Part shown: in pieces, positions 1-12,800 of the stretch
Layout of the letters: every line of letters begins with the position of its first letter
How positions within the stretch are numbered: the first letter of the stretch is position 1
Source: Corinectria fuckeliana
Taxonomy: Eukaryota; Ascomycota; Sordariomycetes; Hypocreales; Nectriaceae
Length of the DNA: 64,000 nucleotides
Assembly: GCA_019137255.1 (NCBI GenBank)
Contig: WPDH01000045.1
Coordinates: 1 to 64,000, forward strand
Direction of reading: 5' to 3'
The notes under the pieces: generated by a model
Told to the model about the DNA's origin: nothing
What the model saw: only the letters and a program-made list of their open reading frames with translations
Database searches by the model: none
Made by a program: the position numbers and the translations under genes

Positions 1-656
1 AAAGCTAATATAAGCCTAATAAAAAGCTTAAGAGAAAGCTACTTATAAAAGTGTTAAAAAAAGAAAAAAAAAAGAAAGATATTACAGTCTAAAAGACTAA
101 ATAATAAATAATAATAAAAATCTATATAACTACTAACAGCTGCTAATAGCTGTTAAGTGTTAAGTTTATACTAGCTTTTAACTACTAATAACTATACTAT
201 TAGCTAACTTACTAATAGCTAGCTAACTTACTAGTAGCTAGTTTTACCCACTTAAAATCCTAAGCTTTTAGCTGTAACTATAAAGTAACCTAGATATACT
301 TAGCTAATATAACTTTAATACTTAACTACTTTACTCTTATAATAAACTAAGTGCTTAATATTTAGTTAACTATTTCTCTCTTTTTTACCTTTTTTTTCTT
401 TTTTCTCTTTTTTTTCTTATCTTTTTTTCTCTTTTTCTCTTTTTAATTTTTTTCTAGCTTTTTAAGAAATAAGATAACTTTAGTTCTAATAAAAAGACTA
501 TTTACTTATATATAGTAATAGTATAAAAGGCTTAACTTAAGTCTACTATATAAAAAATATAAGTTTTTATCTAATTTTATAGTTTTTCTTATATTTATAT
601 AAAATAAAAGTATTATTTACCTTTTAGGTTTATAAAGTATAAATAAATAAATAAAT
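1..656 (+). repeat. RIP-mutated copy of the 3' part of a non-LTR-type retroposon
   Basis: This stretch aligns without large gaps to 2,801-3,453. Nearly every difference is a C-to-T or G-to-A transition in this copy. Landmarks shared by both are a block reading CCCACTTAAAATCCT, a long polypyrimidine tract (about 360-450 here, 3,170-3,260 there) and a terminal run of AAAT units (about 640-656 here, 3,438-3,453 there). The 5' part lies outside the window. The transitions hit both strands and CpA, CpG and CpC contexts, which is the expected mark of fungal RIP. It appears to have been inserted into the gypsy-type copy that follows it. No coding capacity remains. Confidence 0.85.
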
Positions 657-2395
657 ATAAGTTTCTAAGTGTTATATTTTACTAGCTATCTTGTTTATTT
701 TACTAAGTAGAAGGTTTCTTCTCTTATTTTCTTATTTATAATAATTTTTTTAACTTTCTACTTATTTTCTTTTTTTTTAAGTTTTAAAAGAGTTATTAAG
801 TGCTTATTAAGTGTTTTATATATATCTTTTTATAGTTTAATAAGTGAAACTAAAAACATATTATATATCTTTTAGTATTATTTTAGCAGGTAAACTTAAT
901 AAGCTTGTTTTTTAACTCTTTTAGCTATTATAACCTAAATAAACTTAAGTGCTAATTTCTTATATTTAAATTAGAAGTTATATATAGATAGTCTTACTAC
1001 TTATTCTGCTTAGTATTTCTATTTAAGATGTTTTTTATTATAGTTTTTAGCTTAAGCTTTTATTACTTATTCTTAGCACTTATAAGTCTTATTACACACT
1101 TAGTAAAAAGTTTTAATATACTTAGTTACTTTTTATATAGTGGTTTTTAAGTGTTATAATATATACTTTACTACTCTTAGGTAGTACTTATATAAGGCTT
1201 ATATTAAAGATATACTAATACTACTATATTAGCTATTATTATATATAAATTCTACTTCTAGTAATTATACTACTTATCTTTTAAGAGACTTTCTTATATA
1301 GATTTATAAATATTTCTTAATAGCTTAGTTTATTCTCTCTATTTAGCTATTAGTCTATAAGTAGTATATAATAGATAGTTACTAATAGGTTACTTTCTTA
1401 ATTATAAGGTCCTCTTAAAATTAGCTTATAAAAAGCTTATCTTTATTACTTATAATCTTTTTAAGACTTTTAAACTTATATTCTACCTGCTTATAAAGTA
1501 CTTATACTAATTAAGCTATTATTATAGTCTTTTTACAAGAAATAAATATTATATATTTTATTATATAGTATATAATTACTAGAATTATATTATATTTCTT
1601 ACTATCTACTTATATACTATTTAGTAAACTTATAATAAAATCTATACTAATTTCTTAGAATAAGTGTAATAGTATTAAAAGTGATTATAAATATTTATAA
1701 GGCTTATACCTTAAGGTTTTTACCTCTTAGTATAGTTAGTAGCTAGTTATATACTTAGTTATATCTTTTTTAATCTTATTCTAATAAAACTTTCTACTAA
1801 TAAGTTTTAATATTTTTATAGTTCTTATATATCTTACTCTAAGATTATTATAGTACTAATATAAGATTTTAAGTTTTAACACCTCTTATATAAGAATTAC
1901 TAGTCTGCTCTTAAAAAATAAGATTTTATTCTAATTATAAAAGTAGTAACCTAGCTTACTAGCTGTTTATTATACTCTTACTAACTATTATTAATAAAAC
2001 TAATTATTAGCTTATAGTCTTTTAACTAGTTCTTTTAAGTATAGTAAGAGTTATAATAAGAATACTATTTTGCTTTTTATAAGCTCTCTTATAATTTAGC
2101 GTGGGATATATTACTCTAGATTAATAATCCTAGCTTTAGTAAAGTCCTCTTAGCTTTCTTAATAAGCTGTTTCTTACTAAGTATTCTCTAACTGCTCTTA
2201 AGTTATACTAGCCTGTCTTTAGGCTTAGGTGACTATAAAGATAAACACTTCTTATATTTAACTTTTCTAGTCTTTTAAGAGAGTTTAAAGTAAGAAGTGC
2301 CCCTTTTAGACTTATTATCTTACAGGGTTTTTAAGACTTACTTATACTACTTATATATATACTTTTATAGTTTTTATCTTACTTTTAATATTAGT

Positions 2396-2409
2396 AATTA
2401 TTTATTATA
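2396..2409. repeat. 14-bp target-site duplication, left copy
   Basis: AATTATTTATTATA immediately precedes the GC-rich insertion and recurs exactly at 3,454-3,467 immediately after it. The length fits target-primed reverse transcription rather than LTR integration (4-6 bp). Confidence 0.85.
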
Positions 2410-2618
2410 CCCCCGAAGCAGCAGCACCCTCCGCCTCGGCCTGTCTCTTTCTCTTGGCCTGTACGGGATCAGCCTGGACACACGGCGGATTCGCAGCGAA
2501 GGAACTTACTCTCGTGGCCGGCATCGTCGTCTTTGTTGTTATCAGAATCTACACACGAACAGATTAGCATACATAACCGCATCTCTCCCGCTAAGGGACC
2601 GTACCGGGTTCGTCGTCT

Positions 2619-2649
<31 letters not shown>

Positions 2650-3453
2650 CGTCATCGTTATTGTCGTAGTCGTCGTCCTCGGCTGCATAAAGTCAGCTAC
2701 TGTAACGAGACCGCAACGAAGCCGCGGCGCAAGCAGCTGGGAAACGAACATGTCGATAAATCCTAGAAAGAACATATATCAGTATGCATTCGAGACCCGA
2801 AGCCGATACGGGCCTAACGAAGAGCCCGGGGGGAAGCTACTCACGGAGGCGTTGAAAAGGGAAGAAAGGAAGGAAGACATCGTGACCTAAGAGACCAAAT
2901 AATAAACAACAACAAAGATCCGTACGGCCGCCGACAGCTGCCAACAGCTGTTAAGCGTCAGGTCTGTGCCGGCCTCTAGCCACTAACGACTGCGCCGCCG
3001 GCTGACCCACCAACAGTCAGCTGACCCACTAGCGGCTGGTTCTGCCCACTTAAAATCCTGAGCCCTCAGCCGCAACTGCAAAGCAACCTAGACACGCCTA
3101 GCCGGCACGATCCCGACACTTAACCGCTCCGCTCCCGCAGCAGACTAGGCGCTTAACATCTAGTTAACTATTTCTCCCTCCTTCACTCCTTTTTTCCTTT
3201 TTTTCCCCTTTTCCCTTTTCCCTTTTTCCCCTTCTCTCTCTTTAATTTTTTTTCTAGCCCTCTAGGAAATAGGATGACTCCAGTCCTGGCAAAAGGACTA
3301 TTTACTTACACGCAGCAATAGCATAAGAGGCCTGACCCGGGCCCGCTATATAAAGGATACAGGTTTTCGTTTAATTCTATAGTTTTTCCTGTATCTACAT
3401 AGAATAGAAGCACTATCTACCTTTTAGGTTTATAGAGTATAAATAAATAAATA
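2410..3453 (+). mobile_element. unmutated non-LTR retroposon (LINE 3' fragment or SINE-like), 1,044 bp
   Basis: This is a block of ordinary GC content embedded in AT-rich, RIP-degraded DNA. It starts with a run of C and ends in a tail of TAAA/AAAT units. A perfect 14-bp direct repeat flanks it. It lacks LTRs and terminal inverted repeats. A tail plus a 14-bp target duplication is typical of non-LTR retroposons such as fungal Tad-like LINEs or SINEs. No reverse transcriptase is visible, so it is either 5'-truncated or non-autonomous. It contains an imperfect GTC-rich microsatellite (about 2,608-2,680) and polypyrimidine tracts near the 3' end. An open frame at 2,297-2,890 starts in the flanking AT-rich DNA and shows no recognisable domain. 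The lack of RIP mutations means it inserted after its surroundings were mutated. Confidence 0.85.
2608..2680. repeat. imperfect GTC/GTT microsatellite
   Basis: Degenerate trinucleotide units of GTC, GTT and GTA type lie inside the unmutated retroposon. They account for the valine-rich or threonine-rich translations in this area. Confidence 0.8.
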
Positions 3454-3467
3454 AATTATTTATTATA
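3454..3467. repeat. 14-bp target-site duplication, right copy
   Basis: Exact repeat of 2,396-2,409. It directly follows the TAAA-type tail of the retroposon, after which the gypsy copy 1 sequence resumes. Confidence 0.85.
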
Positions 3468-6389
3468 TATTTAGCAGTAGATTTTTAATAATTTACAGCT
3501 TTATTATAAGAGTAAGTAGTATATTATTATAGCTAACCTTACTCTTTATATAGTTAGAATATCTTAATAGTTTATCTATAAGGTTTTAAATCTTAAGATA
3601 GTATTTAATATTAAAGTTAAAAGGTGTTAACTTATACACTTAATAAGTAAGCCTTTCTTAGAGGTCTTATACTAATATAGTAATTACTCTCTTAAGTGTT
3701 ATATAGTCTATTAGTAAAAGAAACTTATCTAAAAGTCTTAATAAGTAGTAGCTTTAATACTTAAAGCTTTTAATAACAGTTAGTAGCTCTTATTATCTTA
3801 TACTTTACTATTATTTTATATTTATAAGCTTATATAATATATAAGTAATAAGTCTCTATTAATTATTAAATAGTTATATTAAGATCCCTAAGATTACTTA
3901 TAAGAATATATTTATTTCTACTTATATATACTTAGTAGAGTCTTAATATTATAAAATAGTTACTAAGTAGAATATACACTTAAGAGTTTAAAATACTATT
4001 TTTTTCTTCTCTTCTTATTAAAACCTTTTAGCTTTTTTATCTTATTTTAGCTAAGCTATTAAGAGAGTGGTGATTTTAGAGTACTTTATAATAAACTTCT
4101 AGTAGAAGTTATAAAATTCTTAAAAAACTTAAATGTTTTTAATATTTTTTAGTATTAGCTACTTAGTAATTATACAGACTTTAAAAAGGTTTATTTTTAA
4201 CCTCTTTTAGGTAATAATATACCTTAGGAACTTAACTTTCTATTAGTAAAATATGTATTTTAACAGCTTAGTATATAGTTAAAAGCTTTATAGTTTATAA
4301 AGTATCTTTTTAATATTCTTAGTATATTATTTTTTAGTTTTTAAGTATATAATAATATTATTTAGGTATATAATATAGTAAGTATTTAGTAACCTAATAA
4401 GTGCTTAGTAAATATATACTTAGAATATAGCTAAGATATTAGTTAATCTAAATAGTATAATAGTATATTTAAAATAACTATATCTTATATAAAACACAGT
4501 TTTCTACTAGTTATCTAGCTTAATTTAGATATAGTAATATATATTATAAATATTAATCTTTAAGATTTATCTTATCTTAAATAATTAATCTAATAGATTA
4601 CTAATTAATAGTAATAAATAATAGTTTTTCACTATAATAGTATTAAAACCTTTATAGTTTATATAAATTTAAATTCTTTTATTTTTTTTTAGTATAAAAA
4701 GAATAAGTATACTAGCTTTACTTATAAAATATCTAATCTAACTGTTTATTATATTCTTAGTAATATATTTATAAATAACTTAAGCTTACTTCTTATTAGT
4801 AAGATATATTTATTCTAGTAAAGGTTTTCTCTTTAGTTATAAGTTAATTAAGTGTTTTACCTCTTCTAGTAGTAGTAGAGTTTTTAATACTTTCTTACTA
4901 AAGGTTTCTCTTTTTAACTTTAGTTTAGCTAGTAAGATATTATTTTTTTATTCTTTTAAATCCTCTCTTAAAATAGAGATTAGCTACTTATCTAGTAATA
5001 GTATACTATTAATATATATAATAAATACCTTTTTATTATCTTCTACTAAGCTTTTTATAAAGAATGTAAAGTCTTAGACTAAAACAGGTTTATAAGTCTA
5101 TATATATATTTAGGTGTTAATTATAATACCTTTTTCTCTTATTACTTAGGTAGATAAAAGTAAGTTATTAGCCTCTTTTAGGTATTATACTTTTATAAAT
5201 AGCTTTTTTACTTTCTTAAGAAACTCTTAGTAATTTAGTAGAAAGAAGGTTAGTTAGTAAGCTAGTAAGAAAAGAGTTATTATCTTATTAAAGCTAGCTA
5301 GGTTTAGTACCTTTTAATCTAAATTAGACTTAAGATTTAACTTTTATACTAGTTGTTAACTAATAAGGTTAACTTATATATAAGTGTTTATATTTATCTT
5401 AACTTTTTTTTTAGTAAACACTTATATAATAAGTATCTTATCTTATATAATTACTCTAATTAGTACTAGCTTAAGTTTTAATATAAGAGGTGTAATAATT
5501 ATTCTTATACTTACTTGTTTTTTAATAAGTTAATATTTTTAAGATAGGCTATAATAGCCTATATAGCAGTTATATCTTAAGTAGCCTTTTTTTTATTTAA
5601 CTATCTTATAGTTTTTTAAGGTGTCTTATAATTTAAAGTATAGTATTCTTTTTTATTATAATTATAGTAAGTAATCCCTCTAAGAAACTAACTTAATAAG
5701 CAGTTATTTACTACTTATTATCTATTATTACTAGCTAGCTAAAATCCTCTATTAGTTAACTTATTAGTATTTTAAGTTCTTAACTCACTTAAAGGGTAAG
5801 TCTAATAGTCTATTATTTAGGTCTTTTATAAACCCTCTTAAGTGTTAGTAAAACTGCTCCTCTTTTAGCTATTACTTCTTAAGTAGTTATTACCTTTAAG
5901 ATATTACTATTACTATTAAGCTTCTTAAGCTAGCTTTTTTACCTTTAGGATATTTATTTATAGTCTTTAGAGCTTCTTTTTAACTTTAGTTTATAGTTTA
6001 TAATAGTATTAGTATACTAAGATCTTATCTTTTTTAAGCTTCTTAGTGCTAAGAGAGTTATAAATTAATCTTTATATATTAAAGTAGTCTATTAGTAACT
6101 ACTTTATATCTTATTAAAAGTAAGTAAGGTTTTCTTATAGTTTAATTACTTACTATTTTAGACCTATATATAGTCTTCTTATAAAGTTTATAAAGTCTAA
6201 CTATAAGAGGTCTTATATAACACTTAAGTAGTCTTTCTATTTTATCTATAGGATTTTAAAAAGGTAAGTAGTTAACTAAAGTATTTTCTAGTAATAAGTT
6301 ATAAATTCTTATATATTATTTGCTAACTATATAATACAAATCTAATTATTAATTTATATACTTATTATATCTTTCTTAAGAGACTTATA

Positions 6390-6391
6390 NN
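6390..6391. other. two undetermined bases
   Basis: NN in AT-rich repeat DNA. This is probably an unresolved assembly position. Confidence 0.95.
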
Positions 6392-7199
6392 ACTTATAAG
6401 AGTATTAAGATAGTCTTTTATACTTTTTTAGCTTATTACCACTAGATTTTATAGCTAGCTTTTTAAGTAGCTATTTCTAAAATTAATAATCTTTCTCTTA
6501 TATTTTATAGTTCTCTTCTTATTAGAATACTATTATTAAGACTAATTCCTAAAGGGTTAAAATATCTTTCTTAAGGCTAATCACTTAGTAATAGTATTTT
6601 AAAAAGGTTCTTAATTAAGATTATTATCTTATATATAATTAGGATTATATAAATAATTAGTTCTTATTATTATTATATATATCTAATATTAGAGTTTCTC
6701 TCTTATTAAGGTTATAATTCTTATAAGTAGTTTTTAAGTCCTCTCTTAGTGCTTATTATAACCTAGCTTTATATAAGAGAGAGAGTGTTCTTTTTAGTAA
6801 TACCTCTTAGCTTAGTATAAGATTTAGTATAAGAGGTATTTCTTAAGAGGGTCTCTTCTCTATAAGAAGAGTATTAATTAGATTAATCTCTTTCTCTACC
6901 TAATTAGTAAGTATAAGTTTATTTGTTATTATTAATAGTTATTTTACACTTATTATATACTTACTATACTTTATAAGAGATCTTATATAACTTCTTATTT
7001 TATGTTATATACTAGTAACCTAAGTAAAATATAAAAGTAAAAGAATTATAAGAGTTAGTCTTACTAAAGTGTAAATATAAAGATTATAAAGGTAGGTATT
7101 AGTATATTATAAAGCTTTTACTTAATAAGTATTTAGTAAGTGCTTATTTAGTATTCTTAAAAGGGCTGCTAGCTTACTATTTAGGTAAGCCTTAAGGTT

Positions 7200-7666
7200 A
7201 AGCCTTAAAGGCTTATATTAAGTGTTAATAGTGTTAGTGCTAACTATTATAAAAAGGTCTTAAAAGGTATTAAGCTAGTTGTTTTAAATAAGCTAGTAGG
7301 TAGTTTTTAGTTTTAGTATTATAAGAGATTATTTAGTAGTAATAATAAAAGTTAATATTTCTATCTGTTTAAATAGTAAAATAGTTCTTTATAGTTTTTA
7401 ACCTGTTTTTTATTATTTAACTACTATATAATTCCTCTTTTAACTTTAATATATAGACTTATTCTCTAAGAGGTAAAAATTATAAGAGATTTAATTATCT
7501 TCTTAAGGTTAGGTTTATAATAAGAATAAAAAAGAAAAGAATAGTTAAGTCTTAACTGCTAGTATTATTCTAAAAGGTATTATTTTTATATTTATATATT
7601 ATTCTTCTAGTGGATTTATTTAAGTATCTTAAGAGAAAAGTAGTATTAGTAGCTAGAAATCTCTTA
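7200..7666. other. AT-rich spacer between the two gypsy-type copies
   Basis: RIP-like AT-rich sequence with stops in all frames. It lies between the LTR-like right end of copy 1 and the left target duplication of copy 2. I recognise nothing specific in it. Confidence 0.5.
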
Positions 7667-7671
7667 GTATA

Positions 7672-7883
7672 TATAAGAGTTAGCTAATTAGAGTGAGATA
7701 AAAAGCTTTAAGATAGGTATTTATATATTATAAGACTTTAACTTAGTAAGTAGTTATAAACTGCTTACTAAGATTACTAAGTAATTCTCCTTAGTAGCTC
7801 TTATACTCTTAGTATATCTTATTTAGCCTAGTACTAGTTTCTTTTAGGGCTAGTCCTCTAAGTTATAAGCTTATCTTCTTATA
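7672..7883 (-). repeat. LTR (3' LTR in element orientation)
   Basis: 212 bp matching 15,858-16,069. Its ends now read TA...TA and were probably TG...CA before RIP. The polypurine tract (minus strand) abuts its inner edge. Confidence 0.8.
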
Positions 7884-8506
7884 ATTACCCTCTTTTTTAG
7901 CTATCTAGTCTCTAAATATATAAGTCTGTTTTTAGTTATTATAATTAATATTATTTTATTATTACTATACTACTATTACTTAAGATTTTAGTTATTATAG
8001 TAATATAACAGTTAGTTAATACCTGTTTTATAACTATTATACAGCTGTTAGCTATAAGGCTTTATATTAATAGTAAGCCTATTAGTTAGCAGTCTATTAG
8101 CAGCTGTTAAGCTATAGACTATACTAGTATACTTATTTGTTTTCTTTTTCTTTCTCTTACTTATACTAACTTTTTTATAATATCTTTTATTATTTAGTTC
8201 TCTCTTTTTAAACCTTTATAAGTTGTTTTACCTTACTACTTTCTTTTGTTACTTATAACACTTAAACTATTAAAGTATTATTATTAGTCTGCTTATCTTA
8301 CTATTACTAATTTATCACTTAGATATCTCTTATTTATATAAGGGATATTTTTTATTAGTTTAATAGAGATACTTTTTTTAACTAGATATTTATTAGAGAT
8401 ACCTTTTGCTTTTTTTATTTAATATAAAAAGCTAACTAGTTTAGTCTATTATATATTTATAGTTCTCTTAAAGCCTATTATATTTATTATAAGCAATCTA
8501 AGTAAA

Positions 8507-9826
8507 AGTATACTATTATAAGTTTATTAAGTTCTTACTGCTTTTTATATATTATTAATATCTTTTAAGATTCTTTTAGAGCTTTATAGTGTTATAGTAG
8601 TCTTTTAGAATAAGTTAACTATATATTACTTTTATAATAACCTTAAGAAGTGTTTCTCTAGTTACTAAGTAACTCTTTATAAGCCTCTATCTAGTATGTT
8701 ATACTAGTGTATCTAGTGTGCTACTAATAAGACTATATCTACTTTTTAAACTCTTACTAACAGCTTATCTAGTGTTATTAGCACTAGTGCTAAGAAGTTT
8801 AGCTAGTTAACTAAGAAAGTGCTTAGTTTCTTATTCTAGTTAATTAAGGCTTAGACTACTATTAACACCCTAAGGTTTTACTAGGATACTAGTCTCTTAG
8901 AGGATATTTCTCTAACTAAATTAGATTATTATATTAAGGCTATCTAGCCTTTTTATTTTTATAATAATAGTACTACTCTTACTATTTATATAGCGGTTTT
9001 TTAACTGCTTTATATATTTATTACTCTTATTACTAATATTAAAAAGAAAACACTTTAGGCTTTTCTTATATCTATTAAGTATACTACTATCTCTACTATT
9101 ATTAAGGCTTATAACTATAATACTTAAGCCCTAGTATGTTAAGTTAGCTTTCTAAACTAAGAACCTTTTTACTATAAGGCTATTAATAGCTCTTCTTATA
9201 ATATTAAGTCTAAGTTTAGCAGTTTTAATATTAAGTTTTCTACTCTATTTATTACTATCTTACTTATTACTTACTTACACTCTGCTTTTATTTTTGTCTT
9301 TAATCTTAATAAGACTCTTACTAAGCTTACTATTACTTTACCTATTACTTATACTTATACTGCCTCTTTTTTAGCTCTCTTATCTCCTGTTATTTAGTCT
9401 CCTAATAGTATTTAGATTCTAGATAACTTAAAAAGCTTTTAGCTTCTTAATAACCTAGCTTTTAAGCTAGACTCTAATACTTAAGCCTCTTCTTTAAGGT
9501 TAAACTTATTAGCTATCTCTTCTCTTATCACTTAAGTTTTAACAACTTCTTATTATTCTACTAGTTACCTAGATATTACTAACCTTTTTTCTACCTTAGC
9601 TTTTACTACTTATAAGTATACTTATAAGACTAAGATCTCTAAGATACCTACCTAAGTTATTAATTCTAGTAGTAAGTCACTCTTGCTTTTTACTTACCCT
9701 CTTAAGCAGGCTAAGTATATACTTTTAAAGACTTATTCTTTAAAGTCTAGTAAGTTAAGTATTTCTAATATTATATTCTCACCCTCTACTTCTTATAGCG
9801 CCTTAGTAAAAAAGTCCTAAAAGTAA
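8507..9826 (+). pseudogene. RIP-interrupted plus-strand reading frame inside the gypsy element
   Basis: One frame (codons starting at 8,717 plus or minus multiples of 3) can be read for about 1.3 kb without a frameshift, and every stop I met in it is TAA or TAG. Those are the codons RIP makes from CAA, CAG or TGG. The inferred protein has a Cys-x-x-Cys element near 8,708-8,719 and a Ser/Thr-rich C-terminal half ending in Lys/Ser-rich sequence. I do not recognise the family. It runs opposite to the element's pol remnant and lies between the expected integrase end (about 10,100) and the 3' LTR. It is either an antisense extra ORF of the element or a nested insertion. Both readings are inference. 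Confidence 0.45.
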
Positions 9827-12800
9827 TTTTTATTATAGTTTATATTCTTTATAAGACTCTTCTAGCTTTAAGTGTTAAGTTAGTAGCTATTAGTTTTTTA
9901 ATTAGTAGTAACCTTAGTAATACTTAGCAGTCTATTCTTCTAGTAGTGTTTAGCTACTTAAGTGTTATTAGTAATTTGCGTTTTTATTATGCTTTTAGTA
10001 TTATAGTTTGTCTATTTATTATCTTATTTCTTATATATTTACTTTCTTTACTTATAATATTACTATACTAACTTTATTATATTCTTTAAGTAAGCTATTA
10101 GCTCCTAAGTGTTATATTCTACTAGCTACTCTACTTATTTAACTTAGTAGAATATTTATCTTATATCTTTCTTATAGTTAACTACTTTTTTAACCTTCTA
10201 CTTATTATTCTCTTCTTTTAGTTTAGGTAGTTTTAGTAGTTTCTTTACGCCTAGTTAGCACTTTTTAAACTATAGTTCTAAGAGTTTAACTAGAAAAATA
10301 TTATATATTTACTAGTATTATTTTAGAAGGTATACTTAGTATGCTTATATACTAATTCTTTCTGCTATTACTATCTTAATAAATTTTAGTACTAGCTTCT
10401 TATATTTAAATTAGAAGTTTCTTATTAATAGCCTAATAGTTTACCTAACCTTATATTCTTATAAGTTATATTACTTATTATAGTATTTAGCTTATCTTTT
10501 TATAGCTTTCTACTATTATTTCTCTATCTTAGTATATACTTAGTAAAATATCTTAATATACTCTTACACTTTTTATATATTTAACTTAAAGTGTTCTAAG
10601 GTATATTTTATAACTCTTAGGTAGTATCTATAAAGGGCTTATATAAGAGAAACCCTAATAGTATAATAAGTACTATTATTATAAGTAAAGACTGCTTTTA
10701 AGAGCTAGGCTGCCTATTAGTATAAGGTATTATTAGTATACACTTAGAGGTATTTCCTAATAGCTTAGTTAGTTCTTTCTATTTGTTTATCTATTTATAG
10801 ATAGTATATAATAGACAGCTACTAATAGGTTACTTATTCTTTTATTAGGTTTTTTTAAAACTTACTTATAAATAGCTTATCTTTATTATTAATAATCCCT
10901 TTAGGTAAACTATATTTACACTTAATATATTTATATAAAAGCTATACTATTTCTACTATATTAAGTATCTTCTTTATAAGGATAAAAAGTATATACTTTA
11001 TTATATAGTATATAATTACTAGTATAGTATTATATTTCTCACTATTAGCTTAAGCGCTTTTTAGTAGTCTTATAATAAAGTTAATACTAATTTCTTAAAA
11101 AGAGTAAGCAGGTATTAGTAGGGATTATAGCTCTTTATAAGACTTATATTTTAGCATATAAGCACCCTAGTAATATTAGTATCTTAAGGTATAGTCTTTT
11201 ATATTATCTAAGATTTAGTTTTAATAGAATTTACATATAATAAGATCTAAAGTTTTTACTGCTTTTATATATCTTAAGTAAGAGTTATTATAATATTAGT
11301 AGAGGATTTCCCTTCTTATTATATATTCTTCTAAGATAACTAGTCTTTTTTTAAAAAATAGTATTTCTTACTTATTATAGTAATAAGCTCCTCTTATAGT
11401 ATTATAAACCTTTACTAACTACTATTAGTAGAATTAATCTCTCTCTTATAATTCTTATACTAGCTCTTTTAGTTTACTTAAAAGCTAATTAAGAAAGGCT
11501 ATCTCTCTTTTTATAAGCCTTTTTATAACTAGGCGGGAAATATATTAGTCTAAAATAACTATTATAGTTACTAAAAGTATCTCTTATAAACCTAGCTTAG
11601 CTAGTAGTTACTATCTAGTTACTAAGTCTTTAAGTAGTTTACTTTTAGCTTACTTAGCTTAGGTAGTAATAGCTAGGATATTAACAGGCTTGTCTTTAAG
11701 ACTAGCTTATATAGCTTAAATAAATATATTAACTATCTTATTTTTTATACTTATAAAGACTTGTATAATTACTTAGTAGAGGTCTTTTAGTAACTTTCTT
11801 ACTAACTTAAGTTTTACTACTAAAGTTAAAAGTATATTTATATATAAGATCTCTCTTACTATATAATCTAGCTTTTATAATAAGCTATCTACTAGGTTTA
11901 TTTTACCTAGCTAGTACTTAATATTAAAGTTAAAAAGTACTAATTTATATACCTATTTAGTAAGCCTTTCTTAAAGGTCTCTTACTAATACTTTTATAAT
12001 ACTTATAAGAGCTATATAGTCTATTAATAGTATAAACTTATTTTTAAGTCTTAAAAGGTAGTAGCTCTAATATTCTAAGCTCTTAATAATAGCTAACAGT
12101 TCTTACTAGCTAGTAGCCTAGTATTACTCCTCCTCTAAGAGTTTCCTAAACTAGTATACTACTAGGCACTATTAATTCTTAAACAGTTAGAAAAGAATAC
12201 CTAATATAGTTATACTAGATATATTTATTTTAACTCTTAACTTATATTTTAGGTTCTAGTATTAAAAAATAGTCACTAAGTAAAATACTCTTTTTAGCTT
12301 TTAAAATACTACTTTCTTTTTATTTATTTAAGTAAACTTTTTAGTTTTATACTTATTTTAACTACCTTTTAGTATTACTATAAGAAGTCTTATAATCTTT
12401 AAGTATTTATAAATAAACTTTTAGTAGAAATTATAAAACCTTAAAAACACTTATATATCTTTAAAGCTTAGTAGGGTTAGCTACTTATTAACTATATAAA
12501 CCTTACTTAGCTTTATTTTAATACCTTCTTAAGTTACTATATAGCTTAGAAACTTAACTTCTTACTAGTAAAAGGTGCACTTTAACAGCTTTATATATAG
12601 CTAAAAGCTTTATAATCTTTTTAGCACCTCTTATATATTCTTTATATATTAATCTTAGGTTGTTAAGTAAATTAGAATATTATTTAGATATATAATATAA
12701 ACTATATTTAGCATACTAGTTAGCACTTAGTAAATATACACTTAAAATATTATAAGTGTATTTATTAGCCTAAATAGTATAATATTATACTTAAAGTGCT

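Larger units (their letters stand above)
657..7200 (-). mobile_element. RIP-degraded Ty3/gypsy-type element, copy 1 (partial)
   Basis: This AT-rich sequence is collinear with the better-delimited copy at 7,672-16,069. The matching pairs I could follow are 661-720 with 10,099-10,160, 3,600-3,720 with 11,935-12,045, 4,150 with 12,475, 4,970-5,030 with 13,285-13,345 and 5,090-5,300 with 13,405-13,640. The spacing agrees once the 1,058-bp insertion at 2,410-3,467 is removed. Orientation is therefore minus, with the 5' LTR expected at the right. An LTR-like sequence begins near 7,038, but its right end is unclear. The left end is cut by the retroposon copy at 1-656. There are stops in all frames and no intact gene. 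Two undetermined bases lie at 6,390-6,391. Confidence 0.65.

Noticed and set aside
2297..2890. 197-codon plus-strand open frame
   Set aside because: It starts in RIP-degraded flank and crosses the retroposon insertion border, so it is a chance fusion. Its valine run comes from a microsatellite.
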